A stretch of 64,000 nucleotides of DNA, from positions 20,691 through 84,690 of the forward strand of contig JADNRX010000241.1 in the NCBI GenBank assembly GCA_015501595.1. The letters are read 5' to 3'. This document shows positions 32,255 to 43,307 of the stretch, in pieces. A program made the translations under genes and the position numbers. The notes below the pieces were generated by a model. That model searched no databases and had not been told where the DNA came from. It saw nothing but the letters and a program-made list of their open reading frames with translations. Every line of letters begins with the position of its first letter. Position 1 is the first letter of the stretch. Origin of the DNA: Hymenopellis radicata. Lineage: Eukaryota; Basidiomycota; Agaricomycetes; Agaricales; Physalacriaceae.

Positions 32255-32510
32255 TCAACACCTCCACGAAGAGTCGCGCGGCGACGGCGTCCCTTTATAC
32301 GCCGGCTGCCCAAGACACTCCGTCACAGTGACCAGCCTATACGCTGCCGATTTCAACGCAGGAATTGCCTTAGGGTACAGCCGTCTAAAGGATGAATGCA
32401 TATGTACCTTCGGTCCTGGAGAACTCTGTATGAGACTCGACCTGGTGCTTATTATCAAAGGCAGGCTTTACGCGAGCGGCCGCAGCTGAGTTGTATATTC
32501 AGTCAACTAA
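32255..32510 (-). pseudogene. polysaccharide deacetylase fragment B
   Basis: Encodes the C-terminus of the deacetylase (KAIPALKSAAYRLVTVTECL, then KGTPSPRDSSWRC) joined directly to remnants of the SHTWRH exon region. The middle of the gene is missing. Confidence 0.8.
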
Positions 32511-32570
32511 GGTATGGGCACCCATTATCGACTTGCTTTAGCGTACAGTTGCACGCCTCAATTGCCAGCT

Positions 32571-32924
32571 CACCGCAAATCTCACACAATACACATCATT
32601 CAACATTGTCTGCGTCAGGTATGAAAATATCCGTCCGCGCCAAGATCCTCCCAAAGAATATCCTATTCAGGCTGTTCAGCTCCGCCAGCCCTCCCTTTTG
32701 CGGGCAAAGGCGGAACACAGAGAGCGCAAAGCTCGGGGGGGGATTTCTCTACGAGGGAGACAAAGATGCGGTTGAGGGTGATGCCTTTGCGGATGTGCGC
32801 CTGGAAGCCGTCGACGCCGAAGCTGCGGAGGACGAACCAGAACTTGAGCGAGCGGAAGCGCCGCCCGAGGGCGAGATGCCAGTTACGGTAGTCGATGACG
32901 GTGCCGGCGTCCCCCCTGCTTCAA
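32571..32924 (-). pseudogene. aromatic amino acid decarboxylase fragment 2
   Basis: A shorter relic of the AADC C-terminal exon, matching 30,228-30,560 and 14,140-14,490, with an internal loss near 32,736-32,742 (the CGTAACGAGCTTCATGACG block is absent). The module order, AADC fragment then linker then RRM copy, is the same as in unit 1. Confidence 0.8.
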
Positions 32925-33020
32925 CTTCTTCGTAAGCTCCAAAGCCTCGATCCATTGGCCCCTTAATAATAATAAGAAAACACGCGAAGCGGTACATATC
33001 GCATCAACGTAGAACGTCAT
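32925..33020. repeat. linker repeat 3
   Basis: Shortened copy of the linker, with CTTCTTCGTAAGCTC, CCTCGATCCATTGGCCCCTTAA and a small expansion of an AATAAT run. Confidence 0.7.
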
Positions 33021-33095
33021 GTAATAAGTCGCGTCAAGAGCTTACACAGCTGAGGAGACCATGCCTAAACAGGCCGTACATCAACAGACCCCAAT

Positions 33096-33878
33096 TTAAG
33101 ACTCGGCAGTGACCACTGTAGTAGGATTAGCGACGCGAAGGAAGGAGAACCGAAGAAGAAACATACCAGGGTACTTTCTGGCGGGGCGATCCTCCTAGAT
33201 GTCGTAAGTTGCATCGAGTCTGGCACCCTCAATGATGATCCCCTCCTCTGACCGAATTGTCTCCAGAGCCTTGTCGGCAGCTTCCTGAGTTTCGAAGAAA
33301 ACGAAAGCAACAGGGCGAGGGTATCCGCCCAAAGTGGCTAATAGTCTGGTGGAAGGAAACACGAAAGTAGGGAGAGAAGCCACGTACGATGTCTAACGCT
33401 AACCTTGCCGAATTGGCCAAACACCTTGGCGATGTCGGGTGCTGAGATCTGAGATACCAAACCCTGAAGGAATGTTATGCAAGTAAAGTTGCGTGGATTT
33501 CTGGGAGTCGTCTACCGCCCGGAGTTTGGACTGGGTCCTCGTCTCGGGTTTGCGAGGCCCGGCGAAGTTTTGGGCGGTCAGCATTGCTGGAGGGATCTCT
33601 AGTGTCCCCTTGTCCATGAGCTTCTGAGCGTCGGCGTGCTCCTGGAAGGTGACGATGCAACTCCTGCCAGTGGGCATGGCCAGCCAGAGGTTCTCGACGG
33701 GACCAAAGTTGGCAGCCAGGCCCTCTTTGAGGGCCTGGTGCGATATTTTGTTGCCAATCTTCTCGAGGCGAACGTAGACAGCGTTGGTCGGACCGACCTC
33801 TGATGCTATACCGCGCGCGCATAGATGAATGGCGGAGAGTGTGGTGCGGGGCAGACCGCGAGCAAAGAGGGAGAACAT
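33096..33878 (-). pseudogene. RRM protein, copy C (frameshifted)
   Basis: Same plan as copies A and B and starts at the same ATG (MFSLFARGLPRTTLSAIHLC). A 7-bp insertion just before the conserved SAPEIAKVFGQFGK segment shifts the frame, so the product would end soon after PSGFGISDL with an unrelated tail. The second and third exons are still recognisable, down to the TCT TAA end at 33,096. Confidence 0.85.
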
Positions 33879-33942
33879 TGGGGTTCAAGAGGCGTGCTCG
33901 ATCTGGATCTTTGAAGCCCCTCTTTTGGAGTCTCGATCAGAC

Positions 33943-33993
33943 GGAATAATCTATTTGGGAACCCCGGTTCGTCACGTTTGTGACACGAACCCT
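33943..33993. repeat. dispersed repeat shared with 58.0 kb
   Basis: About 50 bp matches the reverse complement of 58,006-58,057, with CTATTTGGGA, TTCGTCACG and TGTGACACGAACCC in common. It has a hairpin-like centre. It lies in a 290-bp stretch between RRM copies C and D that is not part of the module, so it may be the end of an inserted element. Confidence 0.6.
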
Positions 33994-34184
33994 GGCGAAA
34001 TTCTGTGGCGTAAATGAGCATTTCCCAACAAGCGAGGGGACCAGTAAGTTGTAAGTGCTGCTCTAAGAGGTTATGCACAAGGTAGACACTGAAAGTCACA
34101 ACAAGAAGCACCCATTAAGTACGCCACACCCACACTTGTCATATAGAAGTAGGCCACCTCTCAATCCACATACTGTCAGATTAC

Positions 34185-34460
34185 CTTGTCCATGAGCTTC
34201 TGAGCGTCGGCTATCTCCTGGAAGGTGACAATGCAATTCCTGGCACGGGGCATGGGCAGCCAGAGGCGCTCGACGGGACCAAAGTTGGCAGCCAGGCCCT
34301 CTTTGAGGGCTTGGTGCGAGATTTTGTTGTCAACCTTCTGATCGAGGTGAACGAAGACAGCGTTGGTCGGGCCAACCTCCTTTGATGCTACACCGCGCGC
34401 GCATAGATGAATGGCGGAGAGTGTGGTGCGGGGCAGACCGCGCGCGAAGAGGGAGAACAT
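34185..34460 (-). pseudogene. RRM protein, copy D (truncated)
   Basis: Begins with the same targeting peptide but stops being homologous after ADAQKLMDK, about residue 90 of the 225-residue parent. A one-codon insertion (ASKEVG for ASEVG) distinguishes it. The rest of the gene is gone. Confidence 0.85.
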
Positions 34461-34599
34461 TGGTCTGCAGCGGGCAGGCGGATTAGTCATAACGCGGGTA
34501 ACGCCGTGAAAGTTCACGTTAAAACTTGACTCTCTCGATATTTTCAAGAGTACAAAGTGAAGGAAACATCAAATTACACGCGTTCCATTAACTGCCATT

Positions 34600-35065
34600 T
34601 CAACACTTCCGCGAAGAGTCGCGCTTTATACGCCGGCTGCCCAAGACACCCCGATATGAAATGTTGCAAAATCTTGAACGGTAAACTACTCACGCAGTAC
34701 CCTCGTACGTCTCATCGTTCAAAGTGAGAATATTATCAGGGTTCCGTTAACCTACAGCCTCATATGCCTGCATAGACTTCGTCCTCGATGCCCCGGCGGA
34801 ATCACCACAATCAAGTCTCAGTTGACGAGCGTCTGTCCGCGATCGCCGGCGACTTTTAGAACGAGAAATTTGTATTCGCCGAATGCTGATATGATCTTTA
34901 TAGCATCTATTGCCTTCGCGAATGATGGTACGGCCATTTAAAGCATGAATGCATACCTTCGCCGGTCCTGGAGAACTCTGCCTGCAACTGTGACAGATGA
35001 ACGTGTCTCCAGTTATGAGATGCGACCTGATGTTTGTTGTCGTACAATACCAGAATGTTTCTCGC
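34600..35065 (-). pseudogene. polysaccharide deacetylase fragment D
   Basis: Contains the region from NKHQVASHNWRHVHL to the C-terminus. It carries the same TGG-to-TGA change in the VNWDFDSGD segment as copy A at 19.3 kb, plus exon losses. The sequence upstream of 35,065 switches to the 24.5 kb-type segment. Confidence 0.8.
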
Positions 35066-35450
35066 TCGTAATCCTCCCTTGGTTCTTGACAGTGACGCAT
35101 TGTATAGTATCTCACTTTTGTATTTTTCGAAGGACCTCACAGCAAAAGATTTAGCGTGGTTGTTGGTCTTCCAATGTCATCTTTAAGCGCATCCTCAAGC
35201 TGAACAATTGCACGTTACGCCTTACGACCGAGATCCACAAGGGATGTGATATCGACTGTTCGACGATCAGCAGCTCAGCTTGCTCACGATTGTCGTCGAC
35301 ATATACCAACCAGTCTACACTCGCCGATGGCCTTCGAGTCCGTTTTGCGCGCTTCCAGTCTCCTGGAACTTTTCTGGACTGCCGCGAATGTCGCCAAGCG
35401 TGTAAAACACGTCCTCATTGCCCTGGCCAAGCGTTCACGAAGCTTGAAAA
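35066..35450. repeat. inverted copy of 24.15-24.6 kb with MYND relic
   Basis: About 35,330-35,450 on the plus strand encodes ASSLLELFWTAANVAKRVK and HVLIAL, the same MYND-family relic as at 24.1-24.3 kb. 35,066-35,250 matches the reverse complement of 24,420-24,600. Confidence 0.7.
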
Positions 35451-35538
35451 TTGACAACATCTCTATCGATAATAATAAGAGTACAAGGGGAACGAAACAT
35501 GAAAATTACACGCGTTCGATTAACGCAACACTACCGTT

Positions 35539-36549
35539 TCAACACCTCCACGAAGAATCGCGCGGCGAAGGCGCCCCAGGCGTCCCTTTATACGCCGGCT
35601 GCCCAAGACACTCCGCCACAGTGACAAGCCTATACCCTGCCGACTTTAACGCAGAAATTGCCTTGGGAAGAACGGTGTGCCTGGAGAAGCATGAGACGTC
35701 GAAATAGGCACGAAAGGTAAACTACTCACGCAGTACCCTCATACGTCTCATGGTTCAAAGCGAGAATATTATTAGGCCTCCGTTTAGCTACCGCCTCATA
35801 TTCCTGCATAGACTTCGTCTTCGATGCCCCGGCGGAATCACCGGAATCGAAGTCCCAGTTGACGAGCGTCTGTCCGCGATCGCCGGCGACTTTTAGAACG
35901 AGAGGGTTGTATTCGCCGAAGGCTAATCACGTATAAAGCTAACAGGCGGCATGGGAAGACGCTTCAACGTACGAGGTCTAGTCATCGCCACTTGGGCGCC
36001 AGTGATCTTCTTTAGAGCATCTGTTGCTTTCGTGAATGATGGTACAGCCGTCTAAAGGATGAACGCATACCTTCGGTCCTGGAGAACTCTGCCCGCAAGT
36101 CAGGTTCAGACAACTGTGACAGATGGGCGTGTCTCCAGGTATGAGACGCGACCTGGTGCTTGTTATCGAAGGCAAGCTTTACGCGAGCGGCGGCGGCTGA
36201 GTTGTATATGCAGTCAACTAAGGTATGTTAGTCATGCGCCCATTATCGGCTTGCTTAAGCGTACAGTTGTTGCCATTGAAGAAGAAAGTCGCTTTAGCAT
36301 CAGCGTCTTTGAGTGTCTTGATGATATCGTTCATGTAGATGTACGGCCCATCGTCCTATGCGCTGACTGAGATGAGTGGAGAGAAAAGAGAGAAAAGGGA
36401 CGCACAAAGGTGATAGCAGCGGTGTTTGGTACTCTGCAAGATCTGATAACACTGGCAGTCACTGTATCGTCTAGAGCAAGAGGGGACGGAGCAGCCTTCG
36501 CCTGCCATATGAAGAACGCGAGGGAAAGAAGTTCAATAGGGATAAACAT
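35539..36549 (-). CDS. secreted polysaccharide (chitin) deacetylase, CE4
   Basis: Six exons (36549-36406, 36355-36265, 36217-36071, 36026-35973, 35922-35730, 35680-35539) sum to 771 nt, 256 aa. A signal peptide (MFIPIELLSLAFFIWQAKA) precedes the NodB fold. Catalytic motifs: ITF-DDGPYIY (base and metal Asp, split by intron 1), ATFFFNGNN, SHTWRH (metal His pair), MTRPPFGEYN, NWDFDSGDS and LALNHE. The C-terminus SPRDSSWRC is typical of fungal chitin deacetylases. It removes acetyl groups from chitin or related polymers at the cell wall or outside the cell. All other deacetylase copies in the window are broken, so this is the surviving one. It was found only by splicing; no single long frame shows it. 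Confidence 0.9.
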
Positions 36550-37352
36550 GGCGGACGAGAAGACAATGAGTCTGGAGACGGAAGAGAACTTTGTATTTAT
36601 ACTCTAGGAAGAAATTAGCTCCTTTGCCATTTGCATGCGAGACCTCGAGGAAGCAGCATCGCCCCGCAAGGTCTCGAAGGAGGAAAGGGGGTCCTTGAAT
36701 GCGCGTTTGTTTGATAACTCCAAAGAGGTAAGCTAAAAGCATGCACCGCAGAGGACGTATCTAGAGCTTAAAGTTTTCATAGCACGATAACGAATTCGAA
36801 TATCTGAGGAGCAAGCGAGTTGAAGGCTCTACGCAGAAATGTGGCCCCTTTCCAAGTCCGAGGAAAAGAAGAGGGCACCAGAGACTGTGTCGAAGAAGTC
36901 TGAACCAGAAGTCGACTGGTCTCTAAGTAAGCTCTGGCAGTTACAGATTGAGTGGCCGTTGTTCCGAAACCAGGAGACTTTTGGAGCCGCTGATACGGTG
37001 ACTGCGTGGTTCACGACGAGCACGTCGGAGAACACGTCGGTCCAAGACTTGCCGAATCACACTACGCAATGTGGGGCTAGGCTTGTTTAGGGTCGGATGA
37101 TCCAACGACAAGTTCGTAAGTCCGCCTGTAGTGTCTGCTAGTGCGTTCAGCATTAGTGGTGATTGAAACTTGAAGCTGAGTACGAGTGACAACTCGTCGG
37201 ACTGGGCCGAATTTGTGGCAGTGCTGAATGTTTGTTTTCGTCTAATTCTCACGATCAACTTGGATTTCAGCAAGCGCGTCTGAAGCTCTAAGCGCTTGAC
37301 ATATATCACACACTTCTTGAAGCTGCTTTCTCACTCATTCAAAGTGTCTTCG
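36550..37352. other. intergenic, partly duplicated stretch
   Basis: 36,550-37,030 is the upstream region of the deacetylase and is homologous, in inverted orientation, to 18,090-18,540. Beyond that is the promoter region of the first MYND gene. No additional gene supported. Confidence 0.5.
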
Positions 37353-39013
37353 ATGGCCTTTCTCCAACTGCCCTCCATCCCAGAAGCTCGAGCCAACGCT
37401 GAAAAGTGGAATTCTCACTGGGAACAGCTCCTTGAAAAACAACTCCCAGCGTTCGCTCCCGAAGCAATCGTGGCGCAGCGATACAACGAAATACTTTTCA
37501 ACGGTCATCAGGACCGTCAGTCCATGGCTTACGCCAATCACTTCGAAACGACTTGCACTCTTCGTTTGTTTATGGCAAAGGAGTTTTTCGTGGCATGTGC
37601 TACAGATCACTTGGTGACCCGCTGGACTTCCGCAAGCCTCTCAGAGCGCCGGAAGCATGTACTGCTTGCTCTCGTTTCAGTATGCACCATCGCCAAAGAC
37701 CTCCACGACTCAAGAATGTCTTGCCCAGAGCTGACTTTGGATCATCTTTCCCAAGATCCCAAGGTGCTCTTAAACCTCATAACAGCCCTAGTACCTGATG
37801 GCTTTGACTTCTTTTCCAATGTTCCACTTGGAACGATTTTCTATATCCCCAATCCTGCCTGGGATGAACTGGGTCGACAAGAACACACGTTCAACGAACT
37901 TCAGAAATTGGTATATCGAGACCAGAGGACACTTCGGACGAAGTTGATATGTACGTATGCATGGTCTCGCGTGTTTGGCTTGGCCCTCAAATTCTACACA
38001 AAGATCTGGTAATTCAACATACTTATTTGTCTTTCATCGGACGAGGACCGCCTCCTACAACAGTGCTGAAAGAAAGGGAGAAACCAAAGGAAGAATACGG
38101 CAAAATACTGTCTGATGCTGCAATGAAGGCGGATCCGAGTACCAGGAAACAGCGCAGCAGAATCGAAAACATTGATCATAAAAATCGTCTCAAAGACCGG
38201 AGGGTAGTATGCGCGGGATGTAGAAGGGCCCAGATGAACGGAGAGGCTAATTTCATGCAATGCTCATCGTGCAAGTCAAAGATGAGCCGAGACGTGCCTT
38301 ACTGTTCCAAGTGAGTACGACATTGTCTTCAATGAACATAGACCAAGTAACGCGTCACAGGGAATGTCAAAAGGCGCATTGGAAAGCACACAAAGTGATC
38401 TGCGGCAAGCCTCTCAACGTGGACGTGGTGCACGAATCCCTCGCCGCGAGCCCGCAACCAACGCCAACCAGCCCTTATCCATATAAACACGTCACTATTG
38501 GACCACCCGTAGCGCCTTTCAAGCGTTCACTCGAGCTCAACGTGCACATCGTGAATCTTGCGGCGGCGGACTCCTTGACGGGACGCGCTGACTTCATTGT
38601 TGAACTTGATGGGCAAGGTGGCACCTTCGTGTTTACCTTCCCTCGCACCCCAGCCGCCGCCTATACCACCTGCGTCAACGCTCGCGAACTTGCTATGACA
38701 ACGGGCGATCGCGCCGCCACCGCCGCGTTATGCCACTTTGTGCTATGGGTTTTTGGGGCTAAGAAAAAGATGACGATCCCACAGTTGGAGTGGCCTCTCT
38801 GGCGGATGTCGGTGGAGTTTGGATATCCTGATTTGGGGACCGCTGTCCAAGAGTTGTCCAAGAAACAGGAAAATGATCTGCATAGGCGAGCGTATGTTGG
38901 GTTCATTTCCTCGGTTCTTGCGTATACTGATTCACTGGTGTAGGCCGCTGTTCTTTGACTTTTCTGAGGAAGACTGGACAGCGGTTTTGAAGGACCTGGG
39001 GTTTAAGCTTTGA
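37353..39013 (+). CDS. MYND zinc-finger protein 1
   Basis: Four exons (37353-37950, 38064-38310, 38361-38891, 38944-39013). The ATG at 37353 (MAFLQLPSI) matches the start of the neighbouring paralogue. An alpha-helical N-terminal region of about 200 residues precedes a MYND finger: CAGCRRAQ, CSSCKSK, YCSKECQKAHWKAHKVIC, interrupted by intron 2 exactly where the paralogue is. The C-terminal domain includes GPPVAPFKRS, AMTTGDRAATAALCHFVLW. The MYND finger usually binds proline-rich partner proteins; the rest of the protein has no named domain I recognise. A small multigene family is indicated by the second copy 440 bp downstream and the relics at 24 and 35 kb. Confidence 0.88.
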
Positions 39014-39450
39014 GCTGTGAAACAGTGGAACTTCAAATGTGGAAGGAACGCGTTGTGCGCAGTTAGTGGCTTTTTGCTGATTTTTGTTGACTTGACATCT
39101 TGGACACATACCATTAAACCTATATTCACTTGTATGAAGAGAGATTCGTTAGTTTATGTAGTACAGTGTCAGTACTTAACGCATACGTCACGAAGATCGG
39201 CAACTTTGAAGACCCTCTTTCGCGCCGTCGCGTACCAACATTAACGTGGATGCTCCTAAAACGTCAAGGGTGACCGCAAGAACTGGGACAAGAACATATA
39301 TCGAACAACGCGCTTGGACAAAGTTATCTATGCCTCAGACTCAGCAACGTGACTGATTTCTCAGATTTGAATTTACCTTCTCCTTACGTATTGTTCGTAA
39401 CTTGTCTCTCACCACCACACGGCCTATCGTCTACTTCGTCTTAGCCCAAG
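39014..39450. other. intergenic stretch between the MYND paralogues
   Basis: No coding sequence supported; it is the promoter region of MYND gene 2. Confidence 0.5.
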
Positions 39451-41024
39451 ATGGCCTTTGTAGAGGCTATGCTTTTTGAGTTCCCCAGGACACAACTTGC
39501 CCAATCTGATCCCCAAAAGTGGGATGCCGAATGGGAAGCTCTGTTCAAAAACAAACCCGTCCTCTGTGATGTCAACTATCTGTTTCACACCGAGTCTCAA
39601 TTCCGGAATCCGCTACGCAGCATGGATGTCTTGTATCGCTCATATCAGATCTTCCTCATTTCTACCTGTACTATCCAGCAACGTATCGGCCATCTTTCAA
39701 TCCTCCATGGCGCGGAATTGGACGAGAAGTGGACCGCAGCGAGCGTTTCAGACCGTGAGCATCACGCTCTGAGGGCGCTGTCTGGCGTGTGCACCATAGC
39801 CAAGAATCTCAATGATGCTAGAGCGTATTGCCCGCGCGAACTGAGGCTTGAACGAATGACCAAGGATCCCAAAGTAATGCTGGATCTCTTGCGGTCGATC
39901 GTTCCTGGGAAAGAATACATTTCCAAACCTCCAGAGACCCCGTACTACATCCCCAGCGACGACTGGGATGCTCTGGCCAAGAAAAAAGAGACTAGCGCCA
40001 CCGAGATGGGAAAGGTTACACACGCGACAATGTTGATGTTGCGTACGAAACTCATCTGTGGGTTGAACTCTTCGTTTCATTCATAGTATCACTGTTTCTG
40101 ACGCGCCGGGAGACCAGACCTTGTCGTTGAGTGTACTTTTCACTCTTTGATTGGCAAAGACTTCCCGGAAGTGGTCGTCCTGAAGAACAAGGCCGTGCCG
40201 ATACCAAAGGAGGCCAAGTCGTCAGGACCGAATCCCATACGGGAAATGATTATGGGCAAGGCAGCAGCTAAGGCGACAGAAAAAGAGGACATTAAGGCCG
40301 TGAAGGAGCGCGCGCGCCAGCGTCAGATTATCTGCCAGGCCTGCGGGGCGGCGCAGAGTCCTGATGGGCCGCGGTTCATGCAGTGTTCCGCCTGCAGGTC
40401 AAAGATGGACCGTCTCATAACGTACTGCTCCCCGTAAGTGAGTCTACATCGTCCGAATCGTGCTGATATCTCGATAGGGCATGTCAGAAGGCCCACTGGA
40501 AGATTCACAAGCCAACATGTGGCAAACCGATGACCTTTGAATCTATTGCAGAATCCTCGCGTATCATGAATGGGCGCGTCGGAAACCAGGCTTCTTCTTC
40601 TTCTTCACCTCCACAGCCAGACCGTTTCGCGATAGGCCCGCCTGTCGGAGGATTCAAGCGGTCGAGAGCACTTGAGCTGCATATCCGCCGCCTTGCAGAA
40701 TTCAATTCGAAAAAGGCAGACCTCTTCCTCCGTTGTGGTCCCACTCCCAAGGACGATCTCGCTTTCCAGTTCCCTGCGGAACCGAAAGAGATCCGGGAGC
40801 TTTGCCTCGCTGCCCGTCAGGCTGCTATGACTAGAGGCGACAGACCTACTATTGCTGTCCTGTGTCATTTCGTTTTGTGGGCGCTCGTTACAGGTTCCAT
40901 GCCAGGGATAGGATACGCTGTGGATACGATGTCACAGGAGTTTGAATATCCATTGTCTGCTCTCAAGGCAGACATCCTTGAGCAGCAGGCCAAGCAATCC
41001 GCTGATCCTTTTGCTAGACCGTAA
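39451..41024 (+). CDS. MYND zinc-finger protein 2 (tandem paralogue)
   Basis: Three exons (39451-40057, 40160-40433, 40478-41024). It shares with MYND 1 the MAF start, the segment VCTIAKNLNDAR, the DPKVMLDLL motif, a Lys-rich linker, and the finger CQACGAAQ, CSACRSK, YCSPACQKAHWKIHKPTC. The C-terminal part has GPPVGGFKRS and AMTRGDRPTIAVLCHFVLW. It lacks the short fourth exon of MYND 1 and ends earlier. A Ser run encoded by a TTC/TCT repeat follows the finger. Same direction and head-to-tail arrangement point to tandem duplication. Confidence 0.88.
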
Positions 41025-41290
41025 TCGTTTCTTTTCTCCCTCAAGCATTGGTTCTCATTCCATTTCAGCCCACTCCTAGGCAGTGTGCCTGCCTTAAATT
41101 GGGGTGCCTTTGTCAATAGCGCTTCGATCGATCGAAACGCTAAGGTTACTTTCTAGTGAATCGGTGTGGCGTAATATTGCGAGCGTGTATGATTTGATTT
41201 GTATAATCCTTCTTGAGTGTATGTAGTCTGATATTTAGTCTTGAGATCTAATTTTACTTCAATCCCAACTATGTCTAAAATGTAAAATGT

Positions 41291-42984
41291 CTAATAAACA
41301 TCCTTCGACGACGTCTGTAGCTGCAACGAGAAGCGCCATTGACGATCCGCTCGATCTCTCCCCAGTTTGAAAGTATTCAAAGATGCATGACCCACGTGTA
41401 GATGGCCGGTGGATAGCTTTAGATCAACCAATGCTGAGCTTGGCGGCGCACAAGTATACTTCTTCACGAGTGCATTCAAGAGAGCACCTCCACGCACACC
41501 ATGAGCCGAGTGCATGAGTAAGACGGAATCGCCCATCGCGCGGGCACTCGTCGGGTACGCCAGGAAGAGCCTCGCCACACGAATGTCAGGCAGGATATTG
41601 TGATCGATTGCAGTCAAAAGGCGGTTCTCAAAGATAAGACGAAACCATCAGATAATAGTAAATCACAAATGAACGGGGAACACGTACAATCACATTGAAT
41701 TCCTCGGGGGCTTCAACTTCCGATAATCCAACACCAATAACGAGCGACGTCAGACAGCGACACGTGAGGATACCATCTAATTGCGACCGCCCGAGAGTCC
41801 ATTTACCCTCATATGGCGTTCTAATATGAAGGACCTTCAAACTCTCCGTATGCATGGGAAGGACGGCGCGGTACATGACATCTGCCATCGCATCCGAGTC
41901 CCTGCGGTCGTTGTGTCGAAACCCACACAAGTCAAAGGACAACGACACCAACCCGGAATACGATCGCAGATATCCCAGAAGCGGAGCATCGCCTTGGTGA
42001 ACGGTAAGGTTCTGCAACTTCACCCTGCTGGATTGGAGGGTGTTCCAAAAGTGTGGTGGGACATCGAGGAAGTCGGGGGTGATATTGAGGGTAGTGAGGG
42101 ATTGGAGATGGCAGTCAATGGAGGAGTCGAAGGAGATGGTCCCGAGAGTGAGCGTCTGTAAGGGAAGGGAAACGCCGACCGGGACCGCCGACACCAATTT
42201 AGCGATGGAGACGAACCTATCGCCGTCCACGGATAACTTCGGCGAACCGTCGATGCTGAGCGTGATGAGGTTTGGAGAATGGGCGACGATGGACTTGAGC
42301 GTATCACAGTGGAGTGAGGTGCCCCCCGAGAAGTGCAATCCCGATAGATTATTGAAGTATCGCGAAAGAGATTCGGGAATCTTCACGTCAATGTCGTTGG
42401 GCACATTCAAGAAGAGGTGGGATAATTTGGGCAAGGCGCTGAGGAGGCGCATGATAATATCCTCCGAAGCGATTTCGGTAAACTGCATATTGCTTATATT
42501 CAGGCTGATACATGGCAATATTACTATCGTGAGTCGGTCAATGGAGAAAGGCACCACGTACGAAAGAGATTTCACGGATACAAAGTGAGGGATGGCCGAG
42601 ATGAACTGGTCCTCGACCATTCGACACGCAAGAGCATGTTTCTTGGTAATCCGTTGCCACAGCTGGAGGGATTTATACGGGGGTGGATTGAAGGAGTTTA
42701 TTTCCAGACATTGGATGTATATTCCGACGTTGCTCTTGCCGGAGGCGATGTCGTCTAACAAGGCGAGGATAAGACCCAAACGATCGCTGTCAATGTCCAA
42801 TACCAATCGCCGGAACACCAGTGGGGAAGTGAGAAATGAAAGCGCCCTGCAGACCTGCCGCAATCTCTTCAAGTCGGAGGGTTTGAGCTGTCAACAATCA
42901 CTGAGTAAGGAAATACAAGAGAATAGAACCCCTAACCTGGCTGGAAATCAAGTTTAAAAGCTCAACGGGTAGTCGGAGCAGCAT
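41291..42984 (-). CDS. F-box/leucine-rich protein
   Basis: Exon 1 encodes MLLRLPVELLNLISSQ, joined over a short intron to LKPSDLKRLRQVCRAL, together a typical F-box. A long exon follows with LRR-like repeats (PKLSHLFLN, SPNLITLSI, LQTLTLG, LTTLNITPDFLD). One or two introns near 41,630-41,695 lead to a last exon ending TSSKDVY at the stop (41,291-41,293). Such proteins pick substrates for SCF ubiquitin ligases through Skp1. Agaricomycetes carry very large numbers of them, and the substrate cannot be inferred. Confidence 0.8.
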
Positions 42985-43307
42985 GAACCCGGGAAGAATC
43001 GCACATATCAGTTCTTGCCTCTGCTTATATAGTGACGAGGCAAGGGAGATCTCGCATGTACATCACAAAGTTGACGTGGTTCCTGAACCCAGGACCGCCG
43101 GACCGGGACAAACCGTAACGCGTTCCATGATCACGAGAACAAACGCTTGGAGCTTCGCGACTAAAGGGGTCTGTAGAAGCACCAGCCTTCACGCGTAGAC
43201 AAGCCAACGCGAACTTTCAACTCGATTTGTCAATCAAAGAATAGGGTCGTGGCGGGGAAAAACGAGGAAGCTTAGATTACAGTCAAACGATGCCCCACGG
43301 CTTCGTC
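42985..43307. other. intergenic stretch
   Basis: Nothing supported besides the promoter of the F-box gene and the 3-prime end of the amidase gene. Confidence 0.5.
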
